From assembly GCA_965204545.1 (NCBI GenBank), contig CBDBFA010000003.1, positions 1,116,001 to 1,180,000 of the forward strand: a stretch of DNA of 64,000 bases, in the 5' to 3' direction. Numbering within the stretch: position 1 is the first letter of the stretch; each line of letters starts with the position of its first letter. Origin of the DNA: JAABVD01 sp965204545. Lineage in GTDB: Bacteria > Verrucomicrobiota > Verrucomicrobiia > Opitutales > UBA2995. The notes under the pieces were generated by a model. That model searched no databases. It had not been told where the DNA came from and saw nothing but the letters and a program-made list of their open reading frames with translations. A program made the translations under genes and the position numbers. Shown here piece by piece: positions 8,171-17,390 of this stretch.

Positions 8171-9118
8171 TTGTTCACCCCGCTCCACCACGTGGACACT
8201 GCCGATACGTTAAAGCTATTATCCGACCCGACCCGTCTTCGACTGCTGGGCTTATTGGAAAAAGAAGAACTTTCCGTGGCCGAACTACAGGATATCCTCG
8301 GCATGGGGCAGTCGCGCATTTCCTCCCACCTCGGTCTGCTTAGACAGGGTGAGTTGGTCATCGATCGGAAGGACGGCAAGAAGAGCTTTTACGTTCTGAA
8401 ACGCTCCATGCCCGGGGAAAGGCGAAAACTGCTTCGGGTGGTCTGTGAATCCTTCGCCCTGCAGGATCAGGCCAAGACCGATTTACAGAACCTCGAACGA
8501 ATCCTGGAAAAACGCCGAAAATTATCGGAGGCGTTTTTCAACTCCGTAGCGGGAAACATCGACAAATACAAATGTCCCGGACGTTCCTGGGAGGCCATCG
8601 GACACTTTCTCTTGAAAATTACTCCTCCCATAACCATCGCCGATCTGGGAGCGGGGGAAGGATTTTTGTCCCAACTCCTGGCCCGACGGGCTGAAAAAGT
8701 CTACTGTATCGACAACTCGCGGCGCATGGTGGAAGTAGGCGCGGCCCTGGCCGAGGAAAATGGATTTACCAACCTGTTCTACAAATTGGGGGATATCGAA
8801 AAAGTGCCTCTGGCCGATGAGGAGGTCGATTTGGCTCTGCTCAGTCAAGCCCTGCACCACGCAAGCCATCCCCTCACCGCCCTGACCGAAGCCTTCCGCA
8901 TTCTCAAACAGGGGGGACGGCTCATCGTCCTCGACCTTCTGGAACACCAGTTCGAAAAAGCCAGAGAGATGTACGCCGACCGGTGGCTGGGATTTTCCCA
9001 AAACCAGATATACAGTTGGTTGAAAGACGCCGGGTTTGAACAGGTCGAGGTGTCGGTGGTAGCCAAGGAAACAACCGAACCGTTCTTCGAGACCTTGCTG
9101 GCCTCCGGAATCAAGTAA
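8171..9118 (+). CDS. ArsR-type HTH regulator fused to a SAM-dependent methyltransferase
   Basis: 315 aa. Residues 5-80 are an ArsR winged helix (TLKLLSDPTRLRLLGLLEKE, then ELQDILGMGQSRISSHLGLL). No CxC arsenic-sensor motif is present. Residues 130-300 are a class I methyltransferase with the SAM loop IADLGAGEGFLSQLLARR near 157 and QALHHASHPLTALTEAFRIL plus GGRLIVLDLL further on. The start is TTG at 8171, six bases after the greA stop; no in-frame ATG is close. This fusion type occurs in several phyla, often linked to methionine/SAM metabolism, so a SAM or SAH ligand acting on the HTH is plausible. No target gene can be assigned from the window. Confidence 0.88.
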   Translation: MFTPLHHVDTADTLKLLSDPTRLRLLGLLEKEELSVAELQDILGMGQSRISSHLGLLRQGELVIDRKDGKKSFYVLKRSMPGERRKLLRVVCESFALQDQAKTDLQNLERILEKRRKLSEAFFNSVAGNIDKYKCPGRSWEAIGHFLLKITPPITIADLGAGEGFLSQLLARRAEKVYCIDNSRRMVEVGAALAEENGFTNLFYKLGDIEKVPLADEEVDLALLSQALHHASHPLTALTEAFRILKQGGRLIVLDLLEHQFEKAREMYADRWLGFSQNQIYSWLKDAGFEQVEVSVVAKETTEPFFETLLASGIK

Positions 9119-9379
9119 AGCTTTCCTTTCTTGACTCCGGCTACCCGCCACTGATCGAATAAGCGGTTCCATCATCATTGAAAGCGAGAGACCCTATTGA
9201 AACATTATTTACCCATTTTAACCTGATTTTAACTTTGCAGACGGGGAGAAGTGGCGATTTTGCTGGACTTTGCCGCTTTTATGAGGAACTTTGTTTATCT
9301 GTAATAGTCTCCCAGCGCTCCCCAGCGCCGCCAATTCAAGGTAAACCCATCATCAAGAAGACGCCCTGAACAGTTGATT

Positions 9380-12300
9380 ATGATCGCTTCGAAACCGAAA
9401 TATCCCGGCATTCGAGTTACCACCAACGGAAACCAGTTGGTGAGCTACTTCACGGAAGCTCGGATTACCGATGGAGGAATATTTTATCCCATCACTCCCA
9501 GCACCGAACAGGGAGAAATGTATCAGCAATCCTACGCCGAGGGGATGCTGAACGTTTTCGGACGGCCCAAGATAGCCATCGAATGCGAAGGGGAACACGC
9601 CGCCCAGGGAGGAGCGATTGCCTACTCCATAACCGGCAAAAGAACCGTCAATTTCACCTCCGGGCAAGGCATCGTCTACGGCATCGAGCAATTCTACCAC
9701 GCCCCCGGAAAGCTTTCCACCATGATTCTGGAGGTGGGAGCCCGGGCCTTGACCAAACACGCCCTCAATGTTCACTGCGGTCACGACGACATCTATGCCG
9801 CCCTCGATACGGGATGGATCATGCTGTTCGCCAAGGATGCCCAGCAGGCGGCAGACCAGGCTCTCATTTTAAGAAAGGTCACGGAAAACTCCCTCACCCC
9901 CGGGGTCAATATCCAGGACGGATTCCTCACTACCCACCTGGAAAGAACTTTTTTCAAGCACGAATCGGAACTGCTGAGGGAATTCCTCGGGGCTCCCGAC
10001 GATGTTATCGAGTGCCCGACCGAGTCGCAGAAAATCCTTTTCGGTCCTACGCGGCGCCGTGTGCCAAAGGTAATAGACCTGAAGAATCCCGCCCTCATCG
10101 GGCCGGTGCAGAATCAGGAACACTACATGAACGGAGTGGCCGCCCGTCGCAACAACTTCGTCGAACCCATTCTCGATTTCCTGCAGGAGGCTTACGACGA
10201 ATTCGCGCGGTTGACCGGCCGTTATTACGGATTCGTCACCGAATACAACACCGCCGAGGCGGACACCGTATTCGTCACATTGGGTTCCTCCGCTGAGAAC
10301 ATCGAAGCGGCCATCGATTACGTGAAGGATGAATACGGGGAAGAAGTGGGCGTCGTCCACGTCAACGTCATTCGGCCCTTCCCTGAAGCGGCCGTGGTCA
10401 AGGCCCTGGCCGGGAAAAAGAACGTCATAATTCTGGAGAGAACCGACGAACCCATGGCCGGGGATAATCCGCTGGCCCGGGACGTCCGCACAGCCCTGAC
10501 CAAAGCGCTGGAAAACCAGGACGAATTCGCCCACCAACACCTGGGGGACATCATCCTGGAAAAGATGCCGCGCATCTTTTCCGGAATATACGGATTGGGT
10601 TCGCGGGATTTCCGCCCTGAGGACATTTTAGGAGCCTGGCAATATGCCACTGGCAGAATCTCCCGTCGGGATGGCAAACACAGGGACGACGGCGAATCGT
10701 TCTTTACCTTGGGCATCGACCATCCCTATAGAGTCGTTTCCAAAGAAACTCCCTCCCTGTTGCCGGAGAGATCCATCGCGGTGCGCCTGCACTCCATCGG
10801 GGGTTGGGGAATGATAACCACCGGTAAGAACCTCTCGGAAATTATCGGTGAAATCGGCGATGTGGTGTCCCACAAGAATGGGGCGGTAGACGAAGACGGT
10901 CTCTTGGAAGAAGCCATCCACGTTTCCGCCAATCCCAAGTACGGTTCGGAAAAGAAAGGCGCGCCGACTGAATTTTTCCTCGTGGCCAGTCCCGAGCGAG
11001 CCCGGGTGAACTGCGACCTGCGCCATGTCAATGTGGTGCTTTGTTGCGACCCCAAAGCTTTTACCCATCTCAACCCGTTGGAGGGAATGGTGGACGGCGG
11101 AATTTTCGTTTGGGAATCGGATGAAGACCCGGCCACAGCATGGGAGCGTATCCCTCCCTCGGCCCGCCGGACCATTATAGATAAAAAGATCCGGGTCTTC
11201 ATATTGCCGGGCTTCGAAATTGCAAAAGAGGCGACCCCCCGGCCGGAATTGCAGCTCCGCATGCAGGGCAATTCCTTCCTCGGGGCCTTCTTCAGACTAT
11301 CCACTCTACTAAAGGATTTTGGCATTTCAGAAGATCAATTCCGCAAAATCGTGCGGGCCCAATACGTCAAGAAGTTTGGAAAGTTCGGGCAGGCTGTGGT
11401 CGAATCCAATATGCAGGTGATGACCCATGGGGGAGACCGCCTGACCGAGGTCCTCTACGGCGACCTGGAGGCTCCCGACCGTTCTCAGATGCGCGGCAAA
11501 GTCCTCATTCCCAACGTCGATTCCTTCGGAGATTGTGGCCCGCTCGGATGTACCCCGAAACCGGACAGGCAAGAGGAGCGGATTCCGATGTACAAGACCG
11601 AAACCTTCGATACGGAATACCGTTCGGGCCTGGGCTATAACCAGCCGGCCTCCCCCTTGGCCTCGGTCGGGGTGATGGCGGCAGCTTCCGGGGCAACCGC
11701 CTCAAAATACGGAGCGCGACGGGAAACACCGGTCTTCATAGCCGAGAACTGCACCCAATGCATGGCTTGTATAACAGCCTGTCCCGACACTGCCCTCCCC
11801 ACCACTACTCAGGAACTGGGAACCATTCTCGAAACCGCCTTCAACCACTATGTTTCCAACGTTGAAGACCGGGACAAAATGATTGAGGCCATACCGGCCA
11901 TCGACGCGGCGGCGCGCGAAATCATGCGGAACGCTGTCAAGGCCAAGGAAAAAATACCTTTGCCTTCCATTTTGACCCGGGAGGTGGACAAAATTGCCGG
12001 CATTTCCGACCTATCGAAGGGGGAATTCGAGGCCATAGTAGAGCAACTCCCGCTGGCCTACAACAAAGTCAATGCCGTCTTCGGCACCAGGGAACGCAAG
12101 TCTCCCGGCGAAGGGGGCATCTTTTCCATTTTTGTTTCCGACCTCTGTAAGGGTTGCGGGGAATGCGTCACCGAATGCGGGGACCACGACGCCCTGCGCA
12201 TGCAACCGGATACTGAAGAGAACAATGCCCGGGTATTAACGGCATCTGCTTTCCTCGATATCCTGCCCGAAACCAACACAAAATACCTTGGGTTTTACAA

Positions 12301-14083
12301 TGTGGACGCCCCCGAGGAATCCCGTCCCGCCACACTGCGTAATCTGATGATGATGACCGGCGCCTACAAGGCTCTGGTATCCGGAGACGGCGCCTGCGCC
12401 GGCTGCGGAGAAAAATCGGTTCTCCACGCCCTGGCCTCCGTCACCGAAGCCTACGTGCGACCTCTGTACCACGCCAAGTCGGAGCGCTTGATGAACAAAG
12501 CATGCCGACTGGAAAAAGAAGGGGAATTGCTCTTGGCCAATTTAAAAGCCGAGGACGAAGAATCCCATAGACTTTACAAGCGAACCACGGCCCATGTGTT
12601 GATGGGTTTCGGTGGCGACACCGATGAAGATACCGATGCGCGGCTTTCCCGACATGGGGAAATTTCCGATAAGGAGGTGGTGGATGCCATTGTGGCGGTC
12701 ATGCGCCAGGACGCTTTCAACCACAAGCACATCCAGACCCTCGACGGGGGCCTGGACAACGGAATGTCGGTCATGGCCATGGGGGCTCACACCGGTTGCA
12801 ATACCGTCTACGGTTCCACCCCGCCCAATAATCCGCACCCCTATCCCTGGATGAATTCCCTATTCCAGGACGGCGCCACTATTTCCTGGCTGATGGGGGA
12901 AAGCTTTATCATGGATAATGCCCGAACCTCGGTTATCCCGGAACGGCTCTGCGACCATCTCCTGGAAGACGCCCGGGTCGACGAAGTGGACTATTTTGAC
13001 TACACTCATTTCTCCGACACCCATATGACCGATCGGGAAATCAAGGAAATGCCCAAAATCTGGTGTGTGGGAGGCGACGGCGCCATGGGGGACATCGGCT
13101 ACCAGAACGTATCCAAGGTCATCCTGCAAAACCGCCCCAATGTAAAAATGCTCATGCTCGACACCCAGGTCTATTCCAACACGGGTGGGCAGAATTCTGA
13201 CTCCTCCCCCATGACTGGCGGGTTCGACATGAACCAACTGGGGGCGGCCTCCCAGGGGAAACTGGTCGAAATGAAGAACGTGGCGGAATCCTTTGTCAGC
13301 GGCCACGGATCCCCTTATGTTTCGCAGGTTTCCATGGCGGACGTTCCAAAATTGTACGGGTCCATCTTGGAAGGCCTGGAATACCGTGGAACCTCTTTTC
13401 ACAAATGCTTCACGACCTGTCAGCCGGAACACGGGGTGGCCGACGATATGGCCACCCGCCAAGCTGTCTGGATTCGGGATAGCCGCGGCGCTCCCGAGTT
13501 TGTCTACAATCCCGACCTGGGAGAAACCTACGAGGAAACTTTCAGTATCAAGGGCAACCGAAACCCCAACCGGGATTGGATGATAGCCCGCTACAAGTCC
13601 AACAAGGAGCGATACAACTTCACCACAGCGCATTGGGCCGCCACCGAGGGACGATTCCGACGCCACCTCAAACGCATTACGGAAGAACAGAGCAAAGACC
13701 TCATTTTCCTGGACAACCTGATCTGGTGCGTGGAGCAAAAGGATGTGGTCAATAAACGCTACCTGAGGAGCGACGCCCGAGCCTACGTGCCGGACTTCGG
13801 GGTCTACATCCGGGTGGAAGACGCCAAAAAGAACCAGATCTACATGAGCCTTTCCCGGCAGATGGTGCTCTTTGTGGTGGAACGCCGCAAAGCTTGGCGC
13901 ATGATGCAATCGCGCGCAGGACAGGAGAATATCGACTATGCCACCCAGAAGAAAATTCTGGCCAAGATCCGTAGCGGTGAAATAACCCGCGACGAAGTAT
14001 GGGAAAAAGGGGCTGCGGTACTCCCGGATGAAGGGGTGAAGCGTCCAGGTAGGGTGAGGCGTCCAAGCAGGGTGAGGCGTTGA
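9380..14083 (+). CDS. nifJ: Pyruvate:ferredoxin (flavodoxin) oxidoreductase, oversized single-chain form
   Basis: Interconverts pyruvate plus CoA and acetyl-CoA plus CO2 using thiamine diphosphate and 4Fe-4S clusters, passing electrons to ferredoxin or flavodoxin. From the ATG at 9380 it has 1567 aa, against about 1170-1200 for typical NifJ. Domain I has YPITPSTEQGE near 36 and IECEGEHAAQGG near 66 (catalytic Glu). Domain II lies at about 290-400 and the gamma domain at 460-690. Two CxxCxxCxxxC clusters sit at about 790 (CTQCMACITAC) and 922 (CKGCGECVTEC). The TPP domain holds GDGACAGCGEKSVLHAL near 1001 and VGGDGAMGDIGYQNVSK near 1231. Extra length lies between the ferredoxin clusters, after the CAGCG motif, and in a 200-residue tail. 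The tail ends in RPGRVRRPSRVRR, encoded by an 18-bp tandem repeat. A TTG at 9374 is an alternative start. Confidence 0.93.
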   Translation: MIASKPKYPGIRVTTNGNQLVSYFTEARITDGGIFYPITPSTEQGEMYQQSYAEGMLNVFGRPKIAIECEGEHAAQGGAIAYSITGKRTVNFTSGQGIVYGIEQFYHAPGKLSTMILEVGARALTKHALNVHCGHDDIYAALDTGWIMLFAKDAQQAADQALILRKVTENSLTPGVNIQDGFLTTHLERTFFKHESELLREFLGAPDDVIECPTESQKILFGPTRRRVPKVIDLKNPALIGPVQNQEHYMNGVAARRNNFVEPILDFLQEAYDEFARLTGRYYGFVTEYNTAEADTVFVTLGSSAENIEAAIDYVKDEYGEEVGVVHVNVIRPFPEAAVVKALAGKKNVIILERTDEPMAGDNPLARDVRTALTKALENQDEFAHQHLGDIILEKMPRIFSGIYGLGSRDFRPEDILGAWQYATGRISRRDGKHRDDGESFFTLGIDHPYRVVSKETPSLLPERSIAVRLHSIGGWGMITTGKNLSEIIGEIGDVVSHKNGAVDEDGLLEEAIHVSANPKYGSEKKGAPTEFFLVASPERARVNCDLRHVNVVLCCDPKAFTHLNPLEGMVDGGIFVWESDEDPATAWERIPPSARRTIIDKKIRVFILPGFEIAKEATPRPELQLRMQGNSFLGAFFRLSTLLKDFGISEDQFRKIVRAQYVKKFGKFGQAVVESNMQVMTHGGDRLTEVLYGDLEAPDRSQMRGKVLIPNVDSFGDCGPLGCTPKPDRQEERIPMYKTETFDTEYRSGLGYNQPASPLASVGVMAAASGATASKYGARRETPVFIAENCTQCMACITACPDTALPTTTQELGTILETAFNHYVSNVEDRDKMIEAIPAIDAAAREIMRNAVKAKEKIPLPSILTREVDKIAGISDLSKGEFEAIVEQLPLAYNKVNAVFGTRERKSPGEGGIFSIFVSDLCKGCGECVTECGDHDALRMQPDTEENNARVLTASAFLDILPETNTKYLGFYNVDAPEESRPATLRNLMMMTGAYKALVSGDGACAGCGEKSVLHALASVTEAYVRPLYHAKSERLMNKACRLEKEGELLLANLKAEDEESHRLYKRTTAHVLMGFGGDTDEDTDARLSRHGEISDKEVVDAIVAVMRQDAFNHKHIQTLDGGLDNGMSVMAMGAHTGCNTVYGSTPPNNPHPYPWMNSLFQDGATISWLMGESFIMDNARTSVIPERLCDHLLEDARVDEVDYFDYTHFSDTHMTDREIKEMPKIWCVGGDGAMGDIGYQNVSKVILQNRPNVKMLMLDTQVYSNTGGQNSDSSPMTGGFDMNQLGAASQGKLVEMKNVAESFVSGHGSPYVSQVSMADVPKLYGSILEGLEYRGTSFHKCFTTCQPEHGVADDMATRQAVWIRDSRGAPEFVYNPDLGETYEETFSIKGNRNPNRDWMIARYKSNKERYNFTTAHWAATEGRFRRHLKRITEEQSKDLIFLDNLIWCVEQKDVVNKRYLRSDARAYVPDFGVYIRVEDAKKNQIYMSLSRQMVLFVVERRKAWRMMQSRAGQENIDYATQKKILAKIRSGEITRDEVWEKGAAVLPDEGVKRPGRVRRPSRVRR
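14035..14080 (+). repeat. 18-bp tandem repeat, about 2.6 units, inside the nifJ 3' end
   Basis: Units ggtgaagcgtccaggtag, ggtgaggcgtccaagcag and a partial ggtgaggcgt follow one another and run to within a few bases of the nifJ stop. They encode the basic tail repeats RPGRV/RPSRV. The period is a multiple of three, so copy-number changes would preserve the frame. Confidence 0.85.
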
Positions 14084-14105
14084 ACGAGGCCAACCCTTCA
14101 TACCG

Positions 14106-14909
14106 ATGAAGCCCATAGTCCCCAAAATTCTCCTGGGGTTACTCTTGTTTTCCGGGATTTCCGGTCCCGCCTTGATGGCAAAGGGGCGCATCGTAATCAG
14201 CGCCACCGCTTCCCCGGAGTTCACCCAAATGAGCCGGGACACCGACAAGATCTGGTTCTTCCAGGTGGCGGAAGGGGTCTTCTTCGGGGGCAATGTCCGC
14301 GATGACAGCCTGACCAACGTGGAATTTGAAGACATCATCCTCACTATCGGAAACCAACTGAAAAGGAGGAACATGTTTCCTCACATCGAACAGAAGAAGG
14401 GCGACTTCCTGCTGGTAATTCATTGGGGCGCCACGGACTGGGAGGATGACTTGGACTCTTTTTTCCCGGATGGTTTTCAGGACGCGGAGGGGAATTTGGA
14501 TGTCGACCTGGTCAATACCATGAATAGCTGGAACTACAACACTCGGAGGCTCAACGCGGCTCTCACCGGTTTTGACAAGGTGCTCTACGGGAAACGGCGC
14601 CCGGCCCCTTGGGAGGAAGCCGAACTGAGAGAAGCGCTCAGCGATTCCCGGTATTTTATCGTGGTGAACGCCATTGATTACCAGCTACTGCAAAATACCG
14701 GGGAGGTGAAATTGCTTTGGACCACACGATTCAGCACTCGGTCCCCGGGAACCAATTTCGAAATTGCCCATGAGGATCTTATAAACGCGGCAGGTGGTTA
14801 CTTTGGTAAGAATTTGGATGGACTGGAGAAGGAGCGCGCCGGCGTCGACACCGGGGAAGTGAAAATCGGAGAGATTGAAGTTATCGAAACCATCGAAGAA
14901 AATCCCTGA
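14106..14909 (+). CDS. Exported hypothetical protein
   Basis: 267 aa starting with a clear signal peptide (KILLGLLLFSGISGPALMA, cleavage likely near residue 25). The mature part begins GRIVISATASPEFTQMSRDT and contains a segment on paired lipoprotein-like strands (KGDFLLVIHWGATDW, YFIVVNAIDYQLLQ, VKLLWTTRFSTRSPG). It loosely recalls DUF4136-like envelope proteins, but I cannot assign a family. It starts 22 bp after nifJ and may be read through from it. A palindromic repeat element begins 29 bp after its stop codon. Confidence 0.75.
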   Translation: MKPIVPKILLGLLLFSGISGPALMAKGRIVISATASPEFTQMSRDTDKIWFFQVAEGVFFGGNVRDDSLTNVEFEDIILTIGNQLKRRNMFPHIEQKKGDFLLVIHWGATDWEDDLDSFFPDGFQDAEGNLDVDLVNTMNSWNYNTRRLNAALTGFDKVLYGKRRPAPWEEAELREALSDSRYFIVVNAIDYQLLQNTGEVKLLWTTRFSTRSPGTNFEIAHEDLINAAGGYFGKNLDGLEKERAGVDTGEVKIGEIEVIETIEENP

Positions 14910-14938
14910 CCGGGAGGATGTGGATATCCCAATTAAAG

Positions 14939-15111
14939 CCCGCATTTCTCACAAAATTCGTAGCGAGCGAACGAAGATCGAGTGCTGGTGTGGGCTTCGC
15001 GCCGATGAGCGGGTGAAGCTGGGTCGACACCCTGCGAAGTCGGGAATCCAACGAAGTCCGCTCCAGTGCCGACATACCGGAGCGCAGTAGAAAATTTGTG
15101 ATAAATACGGG
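14939..15111. repeat. CCCGCAT palindromic mobile-like element, copy 1 (173 bp)
   Basis: Left end CCCGCATTTCTCACAAAATT and right end AAAATTTGTGATAAATACGGG form imperfect terminal inverted repeats. The interior shares with the other copies a GAGCGAACG block, GGGTGAAGCTGGGTCGACAC, a CCAGTGCCGACATACCGGAG block and GCGCAGTAGAAAATTT. Flanking 4-mers AAAG and CTAG do not match, so no target duplication is visible. The base triplet just beyond the right end is the TAG stop of the minus-strand glycosyltransferase at 15112. Short reading frames inside are repeat artefacts. Confidence 0.9.
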
Positions 15112-16320
15112 CTAGAGGAGGCCGCGGACAAATTTGTCCACTTTTCTGGCCATGGCCTGCAAATTAAACTTCCCCAATATCTGCCGATGAGCCCGGTCCG
15201 CCAGAACCTGATGATGGTCGAGTCGATTCAAAGCCTCCCGGCAAGCCTCCGGTAGAGCGTTAGGATCGCTTGGATTATAAGGATAGCCGCAAGCCTCACG
15301 TAAAACCTCGGGTGTCCCACCGGTTGTGGAGCCGATGACCACCGCTCCCGAGGCCATCGCTTCCACCACGGTCAAGGCGAAAGGCTCCTGCCAGACACTG
15401 GGAAAAATCAACCATCCTATGCGGCGGAAGAATTTCTCATGCATTTCCTCATGGGGCACCTGTCCCAGAAGTTCAACCGCGCTTTTAAGCCTGCGGTTTC
15501 GGCCAATTTTGCGCCGAAGTCGTCGACCGTGGGAAGTGGACAAATCCGATGCAACCAGCAATTTCAGGCGCCCATTCCGGCTCAATAGTTCGGAAATGGC
15601 CTGCAAAGCAATCTCCAAGCCCTTTTCCGGCTCGGCACGTCCACAAAAACCAAACACTTTCAAGTGTTCACGATCTTTGGGCGATTTCGGGAAACGCTCC
15701 GGATCTACCCCCCAATGAATCACCCCCTGGTGTTCCAGTCCGTCGAAGGTCTCGCGGTGGGCTTGTTTAAGAAACCGACTTACGAAAACCACCCCTCTGG
15801 CCTTGGAAAAGATGGCATCCCCTTGCAGGAAAGGCTCATAGATGAGGTCCAATGCCGGATTCCGGGGGCGCAGGGAATGCCTTCTCTTGGCCAGACCCGC
15901 ATGGAACAGGTCCGCACCCAAGGGATCCCGCGGCCAGAAATCCGAGACAAAAAATACCACCGGAGCGGGGGAGTCGAGCATGCGGGCCCATTGGGGGTAT
16001 ATCAACCGCCTCGGGTTGAACACGAGGATTACCTCTGCCCGTTCCGCCTCATGGTCTATGGCCGCGCAAATTCCTTCGTGACGGGATAGAAGTTCCCTTT
16101 TTATCAGGCGGCGCTGATAAGCCGGCCCCAGCCGTCCGGGAAAAAACCCGGTTAACCGCGGACGAAGAATCCCTGGCGGCGGTTCCTTTCGCACGGCGGA
16201 AAACACCCGAATTTTCCACCCGCAAAAACGCTGTAAGGCCTCCACCAGATTCCCTGTTCCAAGCTCGTAACCTCCCGCATGATCGGGGGGAAAGGTATTG
16301 GTTAAAACCAGGCAGCGCAA
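15112..16320 (-). CDS. Glycosyltransferase, GT4-like
   Basis: About 402 aa, a GT-B fold retaining glycosyltransferase. Evidence: the N-terminal LVLTNTFPPDHAGGYELG opening; IHWGVDPERFP; GFCGRAEPEKGLEIALQAIS at the start of the C-terminal Rossmann domain; and the nucleotide-sugar motif EPFALTVVEAMASGAVVIGS plus GGTPEVLREACG. The TTG at 16320 is chosen because a GAGGAG Shine-Dalgarno lies 8 nt before it; a GTG at 16329 overlapping the upstream stop is the alternative. It is last of a seven-gene operon beginning at 22797. Its stop codon lies at the edge of a palindromic repeat element. The acceptor is unknown, probably a glycolipid precursor. Confidence 0.87.
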   Translation of the reverse strand: MRCLVLTNTFPPDHAGGYELGTGNLVEALQRFCGWKIRVFSAVRKEPPPGILRPRLTGFFPGRLGPAYQRRLIKRELLSRHEGICAAIDHEAERAEVILVFNPRRLIYPQWARMLDSPAPVVFFVSDFWPRDPLGADLFHAGLAKRRHSLRPRNPALDLIYEPFLQGDAIFSKARGVVFVSRFLKQAHRETFDGLEHQGVIHWGVDPERFPKSPKDREHLKVFGFCGRAEPEKGLEIALQAISELLSRNGRLKLLVASDLSTSHGRRLRRKIGRNRRLKSAVELLGQVPHEEMHEKFFRRIGWLIFPSVWQEPFALTVVEAMASGAVVIGSTTGGTPEVLREACGYPYNPSDPNALPEACREALNRLDHHQVLADRAHRQILGKFNLQAMARKVDKFVRGLL

Positions 16321-16325
16321 TGAAC

Positions 16326-17390
16326 TCACTCCTCTTTCATCCAATTTAAAACGGATTCCGCAGCATCCGCCCAGAGAGGCAGGGTTCTCTCCTTCGCTTC
16401 TCGGGTTATAGCCTCCAATCCGGATGGGCGGCAAAGCCAGGACTTCCAGGTTTCCTCCATCTCCTCCCGGCCGGAAACGACCCGACATCCACCACCCCGC
16501 GCCATGGCCACATGGGTGGGCAAGTCGGAACAAAGGCAGGGAACTCCCAACCAGAGCGATTCCAGTAGGGGCAGGCCAAAACCCTCGGCCATGGAATTGA
16601 AGACGCTGAAATGGGCTTTGGCGTAATAATTCAAGAGCAATTCATCACTTTGGCGAAAGTGGTGGAAAACGGAATACCCCAGCCGTTGGGCCCGTTTTAT
16701 TTCCCCAGCCATTGGTTTGCCAAAATGGGGATTTACCCGGCCACAGAAATGGAGTTCAAATTCCCGACCCTTATCCCAGAGACTTCTGGCAACGGCCAAG
16801 GTCTGGCTTTGGTTTTTTCGGGGTTCGAGAATGCCGACGGAAAGGATGAGGGGGATTTTGCCAGGGGAATGCCTCCAGTTCCTGGCAGTGAGGTCGACAA
16901 AATCAGCCCCCAAAGGTAAAACCGAAATCGGTGGAGGAGCTGCCGTACCCAGCCAGTCCAGGAAAATCCCCAGTTCCTCGGCGCTGCTCTGTGAAACCGC
17001 GAAAATGTGATGAAAGCGCCCCAGGGCTTTCATGTACCAGGGATGCCTGGCCACACTCTTGGGCCACGTTATCTCGGGCCACTTCAAGGGAATGGCATCG
17101 TGATAGACAATCGCGCTGCCACAGCCGCTTTCCTCCAACCCACGGAAAAACCCCGGCCTTTCCTCCGGAGAAAAAACTTCGGGACTGATGAAGTGATCCT
17201 CGCGAGTGAGGATGACCGGAGCACGGGTGTCCCACCGGCAAAAACCACGCCCCCGTTCGCTCCACCGCACCGGGATCAACTCATCCCCGATCTTTTTTCG
17301 AAGGGCTCTCCTCAACCGGTCGGAAACCCGTTGCAGACCCGAAAAATGCTTGTTGCGCCCGGCAAGGGTTACGTCGAAATAGAGTGGCAT
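16326..17390 (-). CDS. Glycosyltransferase, GT4-like
   Basis: 354 aa. The N-terminus (MPLYFDVTLAGRNKHFSGLQRVSDRLRRAL) resembles mannosyltransferase-type GT4 proteins. The C-terminal domain has LSVGILEPRKNQSQTLAVAR near residue 190 and the donor-binding block FNSMAEGFGLPLLESLWLGV plus PCLCSDLPTHVAMARGGG. Its start overlaps the 3' end of the preceding glycosyltransferase by 22 bp, and its stop overlaps the region of the next start, so it is tightly coupled. Likely cytosolic or membrane-associated, adding a sugar to the product of the operon; the specificity is not readable. Confidence 0.87.
   Translation of the reverse strand: MPLYFDVTLAGRNKHFSGLQRVSDRLRRALRKKIGDELIPVRWSERGRGFCRWDTRAPVILTREDHFISPEVFSPEERPGFFRGLEESGCGSAIVYHDAIPLKWPEITWPKSVARHPWYMKALGRFHHIFAVSQSSAEELGIFLDWLGTAAPPPISVLPLGADFVDLTARNWRHSPGKIPLILSVGILEPRKNQSQTLAVARSLWDKGREFELHFCGRVNPHFGKPMAGEIKRAQRLGYSVFHHFRQSDELLLNYYAKAHFSVFNSMAEGFGLPLLESLWLGVPCLCSDLPTHVAMARGGGCRVVSGREEMEETWKSWLCRPSGLEAITREAKERTLPLWADAAESVLNWMKEE

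Noticed and set aside
9178..9369. 63-codon frame between the ArsR-fusion gene and the oxidoreductase
   Set aside because: No family similarity, no Shine-Dalgarno and unlike the codon use of its neighbours; this stretch is better read as promoter and leader of the oxidoreductase.
12860..14374. 504-codon open frame opposite the oxidoreductase gene
   Set aside because: It lies antisense to the motif-rich TPP domain and has no recognisable domain; long antisense frames are expected in a GC-rich, strongly codon-biased gene.
14949..15131. Short frames on both strands of the palindromic elements with similar peptides (also near 24429, 39277, 51643)
   Set aside because: They share peptides such as FYCAPVCRHWSG only because the DNA repeat is shared; starts and stops differ between copies and several frames are open at once, which is typical of repeat artefacts.
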